A DNA stretch of 12,778 nucleotides from Chloroflexia bacterium (GTDB lineage Bacteria; Chloroflexota; Chloroflexia; Thermomicrobiales; UBA6265). Below are positions 1 through 6,597 of this stretch, piece by piece (positions within the stretch are counted from its first letter, which is position 1; the number at the start of each line of letters is the position of its first letter). Where the stretch lies: the NCBI GenBank assembly GCA_013696525.1, contig JACCYK010000121.1:1-12778 (forward strand), written 5' to 3'. The notes under the pieces are model-generated. The model ran no database searches. It was not told where the DNA came from and worked only from the letters and a program-made list of their open reading frames with translations. Both the position numbers and the translations under genes were made by a program.

Positions 1-41
1 CCTGCGCTCTCTGTGCCCTCTGTGGCTAATCCTTTCTTTTC
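1..41. repeat. CTCTGTGxCCTCTGTGGCTAAT-type dispersed repeat, truncated by window edge
   Basis: The plus strand reads CTCTGTGCCCTCTGTGGC followed by TAATCC and a pyrimidine-rich stretch. It contains two CTCTGTG copies. Sequences of this look recur between genes in several bacterial genomes, including Chloroflexota; that recollection is not checked here. Only this copy lies in the window. The lysS reading frame runs through it without a stop, so the repeat supplies the last visible lysine-tRNA ligase residues. Confidence 0.4.
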
Positions 42-1520
42 AGGCCGCATGTGCGGAAACAATATCACGTCGCGGATCGAGTGTTTGTTGGTCAGCAGCA
101 TGACGAGGCGGTCGATGCCGATGCCGACGCCGCCGGTGGGCGGCATGCCGTACATCAGCGCATTGACATAGTCCACATCGATCGGCATCGCCTCCTCGTC
201 GCCGGCGGCTCGGTCTTGTTGCTGCTCCTCGAAGCGGGCCAGTTGATCGAGCGGGTCGTTAAGCTCGGTGAAGGCGTTGCCAATCTCGCCGCCGCCGATA
301 TAGGGCTGGAACCGCTCGACATGGGTCGGGTCGTCCGGCTTCCGCTTCGCCAGGGGCGAGAGCGCGACCGGGTAATCGATCAGGAAGGTCGGCTGGATCA
401 GGCTGGGCCGCACGAACTGCTTCAGCAGCTCGTCGACAATGCGCGGCCAGACCATCCCGGTCTCGATCTCGGCGCCGGCGGCGCGGGCGGCGGCGAGCAG
501 GCTGGCTTGGCCCGGATGTTTAGCGTAATCAATCCCGGACCGGTCGTAGATGGCCTGGCGCAAGGTGACTCGGGGCCAGGGAGGCGTCAGCTCGATGATC
601 TCGCCACGATAGGTGAAGCGAGGCTCGCCCAGCGCCTCTGTCGTGGCGTGGCCGACGAGGGTTTCCACGGTCTCCATCATCGTCTCGTAATCGGCGTAGG
701 CCTCATAGAATTCGAGCATGGTGAACTCGGGCTGGTGGTTGCGGTCCATGCCTTCGTTGCGGAAGTCTTTGCAGATCTCGTAGACCCGCTCGAAGCCGCC
801 CACGATCAGCCGCTTCAGATAGAGCTCATCGGCGATGCGCAGATAGAAGACCTGGTCCAGGGCGTGGTGCCGGGTCGTGAACGGCCGCGCCGCCGCCCCG
901 CCATAGAGCGGTTGCAGGGTGGGAGTTTCCACCTCCAAGTAGCCTCGCTGATCCAGGAAGTTACGGATGGCGCGCACGATCTTGGTCCGTAGGGTGAAAA
1001 TGTGGCGGACCTCGGCATTGGCGATCAGGTCAACGTAGCGCTGGCGGTAGCGCAGCTCGACATCCTGTAAGCCGTGCCATTTCTCCGGCGGCGCGTTCAG
1101 CGCCTTGGCCAGCATCGTCACCGTGGTGACCCGGAGCGAGATTTCACCCATCCGGGTCCGAAAGAGGGTGCCGGCGGCCTGCACGAAGTCGCCCAGGTCA
1201 AAGAGTTTCAGGAACCGCTCGAAGGCTTCGTCGCCGACCACATCGCGCCGGATGTAGAGTTGCAGCTCGCCGGCGCCATCGCGGAGATGAGCAAAGAACG
1301 TCTTGCCCTGATGCCGGCGGCTGACGATCCGGCCGGCGATCGTCACCGGCTCGGCATCATGCCCCTCGTCAGCGAGAGATGGCTCGATCGCGGCAAAGCG
1401 ATCCCGCGCCGTCCGAGTCGTATGGGTGCGGTGGGCGCGGCCGGGGTAGGGGTCGGCCCCGGCCGCGCGCAAGGCGACGGCCTTTTGCCGGCGCACCTCT
1501 TGCAGGTCGGAAAGCTCCAT
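1..1520 (-). CDS. lysS: Lysine--tRNA ligase, class II (3' end beyond window)
   Basis: This class II aminoacyl-tRNA synthetase charges tRNA-Lys with lysine using ATP in the cytoplasm. I read 506 residues from the ATG at 1520 to the left edge. An OB-fold anticodon-binding domain (about residues 58-140) precedes the catalytic core. Class II motif 1 is near FLDQRGYLEVETPTLQP (188-204), motif 2 is FRNEGMDRNHQPEFTMLEFY (253-272), and motif 3 is GGVGIGIDRLVMLL (463-476). IRDVILFPHMRP (482-493) is the usual family ending. The frame stays open past that point into a dispersed repeat, giving an atypical tail, and its stop lies outside the window. GAGGGG lies about 8 bases before the ATG. The gene follows greA by 40 bp on the same strand and is probably cotranscribed with it. 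Length to the canonical end matches the family (about 490-510 residues). Confidence 0.96.
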   Translation of the reverse strand, partial: MELSDLQEVRRQKAVALRAAGADPYPGRAHRTHTTRTARDRFAAIEPSLADEGHDAEPVTIAGRIVSRRHQGKTFFAHLRDGAGELQLYIRRDVVGDEAFERFLKLFDLGDFVQAAGTLFRTRMGEISLRVTTVTMLAKALNAPPEKWHGLQDVELRYRQRYVDLIANAEVRHIFTLRTKIVRAIRNFLDQRGYLEVETPTLQPLYGGAAARPFTTRHHALDQVFYLRIADELYLKRLIVGGFERVYEICKDFRNEGMDRNHQPEFTMLEFYEAYADYETMMETVETLVGHATTEALGEPRFTYRGEIIELTPPWPRVTLRQAIYDRSGIDYAKHPGQASLLAAARAAGAEIETGMVWPRIVDELLKQFVRPSLIQPTFLIDYPVALSPLAKRKPDDPTHVERFQPYIGGGEIGNAFTELNDPLDQLARFEEQQQDRAAGDEEAMPIDVDYVNALMYGMPPTGGVGIGIDRLVMLLTNKHSIRDVILFPHMRPEKKGLATEGTESA

Positions 1521-1560
1521 CTGGTGGTGATCCCCTCGGCGTCGGCAGCCGGCGGCCCGG

Positions 1561-2031
1561 CTAGCCGATGCTGACGATCGTGAACACAATGTCGCCGCTG
1601 GGGGCGCTCACGGTCGCGGAATCGCCGGCACGGCGGCCGAACAGCGCCCGGCCGACGGGGGATTCGGTGGAGATGGTGCCTTCGAGGCTATTGGCCTCTT
1701 CCGGGCTGACCAGCACCCAGGTCTCTTCCTCGCCGTCATCGCTGCGCAGGGTGACGGTGGAGCCCAGCTCGGCGATGCCGGAGGTCGCGTCCGGGGTGAT
1801 GACCTCGGCTCGCTCCAGGGTGAGCTCGAGCTCACGGATGCGGGCATCCATTTTTTGCCACTCGTCCTTGAGGTCCTCGTATTCGCTGTTATCGGAGACG
1901 TCGCCATGCTCGGTCGCGTCGTGGATGCGGCTGGCCAGGGCCGGCTGGCGCTCGGTGCGCAGCGTGGCGAGCTCGTCCGCCAAGCGAGCTTTGCCCGGTT
2001 CGGTGAGCCGCACGGTCCGATCGTTGACCAT
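1561..2031 (-). CDS. greA: Transcription elongation factor GreA
   Basis: GreA enters the RNA polymerase secondary channel and stimulates cleavage of backtracked RNA, rescuing stalled complexes. The 156-residue product has the normal family length. An N-terminal coiled-coil hairpin spans about residues 8-76, with its acidic tip at GDVSDNSEY (43-51). The two tip acids equivalent to E. coli Asp41 and Glu44 are Asp44 and Asp47, so the second is a conservative Glu-to-Asp change. The C-terminal FKBP-like domain carries ELGSTVTL, EEANSLEGTIS and SPVGRALFGRRAGD. I chose the ATG at 2031 because AGGAAAGGA lies just upstream and the longer open frame has no family similarity. It is the first gene of a likely greA-lysS unit and has a well-formed promoter 193 bases upstream. 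Confidence 0.96.
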   Translation of the reverse strand: MVNDRTVRLTEPGKARLADELATLRTERQPALASRIHDATEHGDVSDNSEYEDLKDEWQKMDARIRELELTLERAEVITPDATSGIAELGSTVTLRSDDGEEETWVLVSPEEANSLEGTISTESPVGRALFGRRAGDSATVSAPSGDIVFTIVSIG

Positions 2032-2181
2032 TGTCGCGTCCTTTCCTGACGCCGGCGCTGGTGCCCGCCGCCGCCCTGTTCGGCCCGTCGTCCATACAGG
2101 CACGAACGTCGCCCCGGCACTCCCGTGCGGACGACCGCCGAGCGTGGCAGTGGGATGTGGCGCCCAGGCAGAGATGGGGAA

Positions 2182-2209
2182 GGAGCCGGAAGCACAATGC
2201 CCCGGCTCC
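2182..2209 (-). other. Hairpin at the extreme 5' end of the greA leader
   Basis: Perfect 8-bp inverted repeat GGAGCCGG / CCGGCTCC with a 12-base loop, read on the minus strand. With the promoter at 2224-2253 the start site should fall near 2217, so the stem would begin about eight nucleotides into the transcript. It has no T-tract, so it does not look like a terminator. A 5' stem that stabilises mRNA, or part of a larger leader fold, is possible. Function is inferred only from position. Confidence 0.5.
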
Positions 2210-2223
2210 CGATTCGCACCGTA

Positions 2224-2253
2224 AGTATAGGCGGAAACGGAGCCCGATGTAAA
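2224..2253 (-). promoter_or_regulatory. Sigma-70-type promoter of greA-lysS
   Basis: On the minus strand, -35 TTTACA (2248-2253) and -10 TATACT (2224-2229) are separated by 18 bp. Each differs from consensus at one position. They stand out in a GC-rich background and point towards greA. Transcription would begin near 2217, leaving a leader of about 186 nt before the greA ATG. Confidence 0.72.
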
Positions 2254-2319
2254 CCGCGAGGCGATTTGCCGGGACAGGGTCGGGGGCCATGGCGGTGAGC
2301 CGGTCGCTCGCTCCCGTGC

Positions 2320-2344
2320 CCGCCGTCCACCGTGGTACGGGCGG
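2320..2344. other. Imperfect hairpin between the TOPRIM-like gene and greA
   Basis: Imperfect inverted repeat on the plus strand: CCGCCGT and TACGGGCGG arms around CCACCGTGG. It has no run of T on either side, so it is not a convincing intrinsic terminator for the upstream minus-strand genes. Apart from this and the greA promoter/leader, I see no gene in the 2032-2428 gap. Confidence 0.25.
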
Positions 2345-2428
2345 ATTGCTGGTCCTGAATTTTGGTCCCGGCACAGGATGTGAGAGCCCCATGTCCAGAT
2401 CGTGATCGGGAGGTGGCAAGGAGACACC

Positions 2429-3055
2429 TTACGGGCGCCGCGGCGACCTGCTCTGGTGCAGGTAGTCCGGATGCCCAAGGCAGCGAAGAAATCGCCGAAA
2501 GCTGCGCGAGTTCGCGGCTATCTCGTCAACATTTGCGGCGGCAAGGATGCGTTTGCTGTCGGCGACCTTGTCATACTCGCGGCCGGCCGTGGATCGCTTG
2601 AGAAGCGAGAGCGCGTCCGTATGATCGGCCTTATCGGACACAATAAGTCGTTCATCAGACTTGCTCAATCGAAATCGTGCGGATGGGTGCGAGAGTGTTG
2701 GTAGGGCCGCGGCGAGCCAGTTCTCAAACATGCGATCTTTGCCTACCACGCTCAGACTGTGCGCACCCTGGCTCTGGCGCGAGATTCCGTGCCAACGTGC
2801 CTGGGCGAGGACTCCCGGGCATTCAGGTCGTTGTTCACGATTCCAAAGCACAACGACACGGTCAGGGTTGCGGTTGGCCAACGTTCCAATGATTTCCGCG
2901 ACAACGAACGAGATTGTGTCGATTGGGGCGTCCGCGCTTACCGTCGCCAGCACGGGGCGCATTGGCCGAAATTGATCAATCGTCGAGAGCAGGGGCATCA
3001 GCTTGGGCAGCGCTTCGAATTCGGATTTGCCGTCAACGATGAAACCAACCTTCAT
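2429..3055 (-). CDS. TOPRIM-like (DUF4276-type) protein, partner of the adjacent AAA ATPase
   Basis: A 208-residue protein resembling small DUF4276-type TOPRIM proteins often found beside OLD-like ATPases; this assignment is by motif, not by search. The N-terminal strand ends in VDGKSEFEAL (7-16), at the place of the TOPRIM E-G motif, with Asp8 for the usual Glu. A second hydrophobic strand, RVVVLWNREQRPECP (66-80), carries the TOPRIM-like acid site, but the first position is Asn72 where Asp is expected; the codon is AAT. FENWLAAAL (110-118) and a C-terminal SRSFRRFLRCLGHP follow. The start ATG at 3055 overlaps the ATPase stop (ATGA), so the two are probably translationally coupled. In OLD, Gabija and PARIS systems the TOPRIM protein is the nuclease effector. 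Whether this one cleaves nucleic acid is uncertain given the substituted acids. GC content looks lower than in the flanking housekeeping genes. Confidence 0.65.
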   Translation of the reverse strand: MKVGFIVDGKSEFEALPKLMPLLSTIDQFRPMRPVLATVSADAPIDTISFVVAEIIGTLANRNPDRVVVLWNREQRPECPGVLAQARWHGISRQSQGAHSLSVVGKDRMFENWLAAALPTLSHPSARFRLSKSDERLIVSDKADHTDALSLLKRSTAGREYDKVADSKRILAAANVDEIAANSRSFRRFLRCLGHPDYLHQSRSPRRP

Positions 3056-4376
3056 GTGGACGAACTCGGGACGGTTTCCAAAAGGAGTCCACTATTCAGG
3101 AGGTTTGACAGCCTGCCCCGGCCTTCAGCCCAGTAGTCTCTTACCGTGGGGTCAAGCTGAAGAAGCGGACGCACCATGGTCGCGCCGTCCTGGCGCCACA
3201 CGATCGTAACCTCTTCGGGTGTTACGTAATCGATCAACGCTTGAGAATGGGTGGTGACGGCTAGTTGCTTTGGCGCGGGCTCGGCCAGCACTTCGCGACA
3301 AGCATCGACAAAAGCACGGATCGCCCAAGGATGAAGCGAGTTTTCCGGCTCTTCAAAGGCTTTTAGACTCCCACGAGGATCGAAGATCGCCGCGAAGAGC
3401 ATGAGTGACCGAAGCGTTCCGTCTGAGACCTCGTTATCCGTCCAAGGGGAAATGAGGCCGGATTCGGAGAACTCGAGCCGGAGGCGGCGGTCGTGGTCGG
3501 ACCTAACCGTAATGTGATCAACGTCGGGAGCAACGAGGCGGACCCGCTGCACGGTTTTCTCCCAAGCCATTGGGTGTTGGGCTTGAAGAAAGGCGGCGAG
3601 GGCTGGTAGTTGGTTTCCTCGCGGGGTGATTTCTCCGCTGACGGATGGGATCCCCGGCCCGCGTCCAGCCAAAGGGTCAAACCGGTAGACGCGGACGGTC
3701 GCAACACTCGTGGCAAATACGTCAACGATTGGGCTAAAGAGCTTGACTTGAGCGAGGAGCGATAGTGGCGCGGGAAGACTCCAGAGCTGAAGCGTGTCAA
3801 GCGCCTCGGCAGTCTGAACGGGCCGCTCGATCACCATGTCGAGCCAGGTGATCTCGGTTCCGTGAGCAATCAGCGGCGATGAGAGCGACAAGGCATCTTG
3901 GCGCCTCGTCGCCATCATGATGAGCTGAGAGTCGTTGCTTTCGACCTCGGCATGGATATGCAACTCCTCATCGAGGATCAAAAACCCAGAAAGCGGACTT
4001 ACTGGATCTGAGCCCAGGGCGATGGAGTGGCGAAGGCGGAATCCGGTAACGAGCTGATCGGCGATCGTCGGCGATTGGTGCGTGCCGTTGGTGCTAATCC
4101 GCGATCGTACGTCCTCAACGCTGAGTTCAGCTTCAATGCCGATGACGATTCGCTCCGCTGGCCCATGGGCGCCGCGAAAGACGAGATACTGGAATCCACC
4201 ACGATGGTTATCCCCCAATCAAGATCGAACAGAATGTCTTTGTAGAACGCGATGGCGTCGACAATATTGGTCTTGCCGACGTTGTTCGGCCCCACAAACA
4301 CGGTGTAGGGACCGAGAACAAGCTGAACGTCTCGTAGCGAGCGATAGCCTTGAAACGTCATTCGCAAAATATTCAT
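3052..4376 (-). pseudogene. OLD-like AAA (ABC-type) ATPase interrupted by a one-base frameshift
   Basis: This encodes an ABC-type ATPase of the OLD/RecF-like kind in two frames. The first frame starts at ATG 4376 (MNILRMTFQGYRSL) and carries Walker A GPNNVGKT (29-36). At the five-C run 4212-4216 (plus strand) the homologous reading moves to the frame that continues to 3052. One extra G on the coding strand would give DWGDNHRGGFQYLVF and a continuous protein of about 441 residues. The second part holds the signature SDGTLRSL (from about 318), Walker B LKAFEEPENSLHP (about 339-351) and the switch histidine VTTHSQ (His about 377). Without correction, translation ends at 3999 after 125 residues with Walker A alone, while the downstream frame could only start from TTG 4218. 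The start overlaps the kinase stop and the end overlaps the TOPRIM-like start, both as ATGA, and GGAG precedes the ATG. No C-terminal TOPRIM domain is fused; that role appears to fall to the next gene. The lesion could be real decay, a sequencing error or, less likely, recoding. Confidence 0.8.
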
Positions 4377-5707
4377 TCGAAGCTCCGGCGTAGTTGGGTC
4401 AGTAGCGCGATCGCAATGAGATGGATCTCCGCTCGCGGCGCGCGAACCGTAGGAGTCTCCCCTAGATACGGAATCATACCGCCAGGGAAGACGATCAGGC
4501 CGGGATCGTAGACGCCGGGCAGGCGGCCCTGGGTGGTCAGGAGGAGCAGGGCCAGCATGAGGTTGATGAAGACCAATCCCAATACTGCCCACCAGAGCAG
4601 GCGGCGCGGCATGACGGAGCGGCGGCCAAGGCTGCCCTCCCGCCGGAGGGCGCCAAACCCGCGTTCCGGGGCGCGGCCGAAGTGGGCCGGGACGTTGACC
4701 GCGGCGGCGGAAGGGGGAGCCAGCGGGTCGGGATGCTCGCGACCGGAATCGCGGATGGGGATGACCTCGGCCGGCGTGGGGCCGGCTCGCGCCGGCGGTT
4801 CCGCCGGCAACCCGTCGCCGTCGAGCCCGGCCCGAAAGATGCGGGCGAAGGCGGCCGCGCTGCCATAGCGGGCGCGGGGCTCGGGCGCCAGCGCCCAGAG
4901 GACGACATCATCCACCCAGGCCGGCAGCGGCACCGCCGGATTGGCCAACGACGGCGGCACCGGCATCTGGGTGAGCCGGCTCCGGATCACACTGTTGGTG
5001 ATCTCGCCAGATGCCGGCGGTGGGTAGGGGGGAGCGCCGGTCAGCGCTTCATAGATGACCCCGCCGAGGGCGTAGACATCCGCCGTCGCATCGACCGACT
5101 CGCCCCGAAGCTGTTCCGGCGCCAGGTAGCCGATCGTGCCGAAGGTGCGGCCATTGATCGCCTGCTGGGGACCACCAACCGGCTGCGCCAGGCCAAAGTC
5201 AATCAGCTTCAGATCACCGCCGGGCGTCAGCAACAGGTTTTGCGGCTTGACGTCGAGGTGGACCAGGCCGCGGGCATGCAGATGCCCGAGGGCGGCCGCC
5301 GCCTGGTCCAGGATGTGGGCCACGGTCGCCAGCGGCAACGCCCCGTTCTCCTTGAGCAGCTCGTTGAGGGCGCGGCCCGGCACATGCTCGAGCACAACCC
5401 AGGATGTCCCCCGATCATCGACAAAGTCGATGACGCGGATCACGTTGGGATGAGCGAGGAAGGCGATCAGGCGGGCCTCGCGGCGGAACCGGGCGCGGGT
5501 TTCCGGATCGCGCCGGTACTCGAGACGCAGGGTCTTCACCGCGATGTCGCGGCGCGTGCGCAAATCCTGGCCGCGATAGACCAAGCACATGCCGCCGGAC
5601 CCGAGCGGCGCGTCGAGGTCGATCGCGTACCGGCCACCGATGGTTGTCCGCGGGTCGCGTCGTTCGGGTGCTGGCGTCTCCACGGGGAACCCCGCCTCGT
5701 TCGTCAC
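4373..5707 (-). CDS. Transmembrane Ser/Thr protein kinase (PknB-like, no PASTA repeats)
   Basis: A 444-residue Hanks-type kinase. The cytoplasmic kinase domain spans about residues 27-292: glycine loop LGSGGMCLV (35-43), ATP-binding Lys58 in IAVKTL, helix-C Glu77, catalytic loop HLDVKPQN (150-157), DFG (170-172) and APE (196-198). Catalytic Asp152 is present, but the usual Arg of HRD is Leu151, making this a non-RD kinase. A Pro/Ala-rich linker leads to one membrane helix (about 370-390) and a short outer tail of about 54 residues with no PASTA or other known sensor domain. Translation starts at GTG 5707. The stop overlaps the ATPase start (ATGA), an odd junction because the kinase is far more GC-rich than the genes behind it, so its last 20 or so residues may be foreign. 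It probably phosphorylates cytoplasmic proteins in response to an envelope signal; the substrate is unknown. Confidence 0.93.
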   Translation of the reverse strand: MTNEAGFPVETPAPERRDPRTTIGGRYAIDLDAPLGSGGMCLVYRGQDLRTRRDIAVKTLRLEYRRDPETRARFRREARLIAFLAHPNVIRVIDFVDDRGTSWVVLEHVPGRALNELLKENGALPLATVAHILDQAAAALGHLHARGLVHLDVKPQNLLLTPGGDLKLIDFGLAQPVGGPQQAINGRTFGTIGYLAPEQLRGESVDATADVYALGGVIYEALTGAPPYPPPASGEITNSVIRSRLTQMPVPPSLANPAVPLPAWVDDVVLWALAPEPRARYGSAAAFARIFRAGLDGDGLPAEPPARAGPTPAEVIPIRDSGREHPDPLAPPSAAAVNVPAHFGRAPERGFGALRREGSLGRRSVMPRRLLWWAVLGLVFINLMLALLLLTTQGRLPGVYDPGLIVFPGGMIPYLGETPTVRAPRAEIHLIAIALLTQLRRSFE

Positions 5708-5779
5708 GACCCGCCTCGGCCCGAACCTACGTCGCGCGGCGTGGCAGAGGGAACGAAGCGCCGGCTGATCACCGACCTA

Positions 5780-5809
5780 ACTGTAGCAAGGAACGACGAA
5801 GCAGACCAA
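5780..5809 (-). promoter_or_regulatory. Weak candidate promoter for the Ser/Thr kinase
   Basis: On the minus strand, TTGGTC (5804-5809) and TACAGT (5780-5785) are 18 bp apart, upstream of the GTG start at 5707. They match consensus at 3/6 and 4/6. It is the best pair I found in the gap between the divergent kinase and secreted-protein genes, but it is weak. The rest of 5708-6053 holds no gene I can support. Confidence 0.28.
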
Positions 5810-5958
5810 CCCAACACCGCGAACGAGCTGCCGCTCCGGTCGCCCGCGCCAGGGCGCGAGCGAGCGATCCGCATTCGCGGCGGGATGACCGCCTCGATTT
5901 CGGCAAGGGGAGAGGAGACGCCGGCAAAGAGGGGCCAGAAAACCGGCAATGCTCTCTG

Positions 5959-5987
5959 TAGACAGCACGCCGGGTTCTTGCTAGAGT
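5959..5987 (+). promoter_or_regulatory. Candidate promoter of the small secreted protein
   Basis: TAGACA (5959-5964) and TAGAGT (5982-5987) are separated by 17 bp and match consensus at 5/6 and 4/6. Transcription would begin near 5994, about 80 nt before the start codon at 6075. With the terminator at 6455-6488 this would make a compact one-gene unit. Confidence 0.45.
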
Positions 5988-6074
5988 AGAGACGGTTCCC
6001 GTAAGGGGTGAGGGTTGGGCTGTGCAGGCTCTTCCCATTGATACCCCGGGAAAATGGGTGTGAGGGGAGAGACC

Positions 6075-6422
6075 ATGAGGAACTACGTGACCAAGGGTTC
6101 GGTGGCCGGTGCCCTGGTGGGCATCGGCTTGATGGTGTCCACCGTCGCCGTGGCGGCGGACGACACGGCGGCGGCCGGCAATGGCGGTACCGCCGATGCC
6201 TCGGCCAATGGCGGCGCGGTGGCACTCGGCGATATCAACTCGGGCGGGAATGCTGGCAACGGCATCGGCGTTGGCGACTCGCACGGCCACGTTTCGGTCG
6301 GCGGCGGCTCGGCAGCCACCTCGACTGATATCAGCGCCAGCCTTGATGGCGGCACCGCCATCAGTGACGCCTCGGGTGGCGACGACAATATCGCCCTCGA
6401 TGATGACGACGACGACTTTTAG
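6075..6422 (+). CDS. Small secreted Gly/Ala/Asp-rich protein of unknown function
   Basis: A 115-residue protein with an export signal: a short charged start (MRNYVTKGS), a hydrophobic core (VAGALVGIGLMVSTVAVA) and a likely cleavage site near A28/D29. The mature part is low-complexity, dominated by Gly, Ala, Asn, Ser and Asp, with repeated GG/NGG/SGG steps such as ANGGAVALGDINSGGNAG, and ends in six Asp and Phe (LDDDDDDF). It has no Cys and only one short His pair (SHGH). I recall similarly composed secreted proteins in other high-GC bacteria but assign no family. An upstream ATG at 6054 is in frame, yet GAGGGGAGA lies directly before the ATG at 6075, so I prefer the latter. The acidic tail suggests cation binding or surface charge, which is speculation. 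The gene appears to have its own promoter and terminator and is divergent from the membrane kinase. Confidence 0.8.
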   Translation: MRNYVTKGSVAGALVGIGLMVSTVAVAADDTAAAGNGGTADASANGGAVALGDINSGGNAGNGIGVGDSHGHVSVGGGSAATSTDISASLDGGTAISDASGGDDNIALDDDDDDF

Positions 6423-6454
6423 TCGCTGACGCGCTAATCCGGCGCACCAGGTGA

Positions 6455-6488
6455 CGAAGGCCGCCCGTGGGCGGCCTTCGTTGTTTTT
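6455..6488 (+). terminator. Strong intrinsic terminator
   Basis: Perfect 12-bp inverted repeat CGAAGGCCGCCC / GGGCGGCCTTCG with a two-base centre (in practice an 11-bp stem with a four-base loop), followed by TTGTTTTT. It lies 33 bp after the stop of the small secreted-protein gene. The minus strand after the stem lacks a T-run, so it acts mainly in the plus direction. Confidence 0.93.
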
Positions 6489-6597
6489 GCCCGCTTCGCC
6501 ACTTCCGATCTCCCGCACCACTATCTTGCCAACCGGCACCCGGCCGCTGAATATCGGCGCCAAACGCCGGGGGCGATGCGTGCAGCCGCCCTGGCGG

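Noticed and set aside
51..992. Long plus-strand open frame opposite lysS
   Set aside because: It is antisense to the clearly recognisable lysine-tRNA ligase; the long frame is a by-product of high GC and has no family features or ribosome site.
2320..2344. Intrinsic terminator after the TOPRIM-like gene
   Set aside because: The hairpin is imperfect and lacks a T-run on either strand.
1561..2478. Longer greA-frame start, giving 305 residues
   Set aside because: The extra N-terminal part crosses the promoter and leader, lacks GreA similarity, and a good ribosome site precedes the ATG at 2031.
4211..4220. Programmed -1 frameshifting in the ATPase as the firm explanation
   Set aside because: The G run allows slippage, but there is no classic slippery heptamer and I did not identify a stimulatory structure; sequencing error or a real deletion explains it as well. 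Left open only as an alternative.
4682..5989. 435-codon plus-strand open frame opposite the Ser/Thr kinase
   Set aside because: The minus-strand frame encodes a complete kinase with all catalytic motifs; the antisense translation is compositionally biased and resembles nothing.
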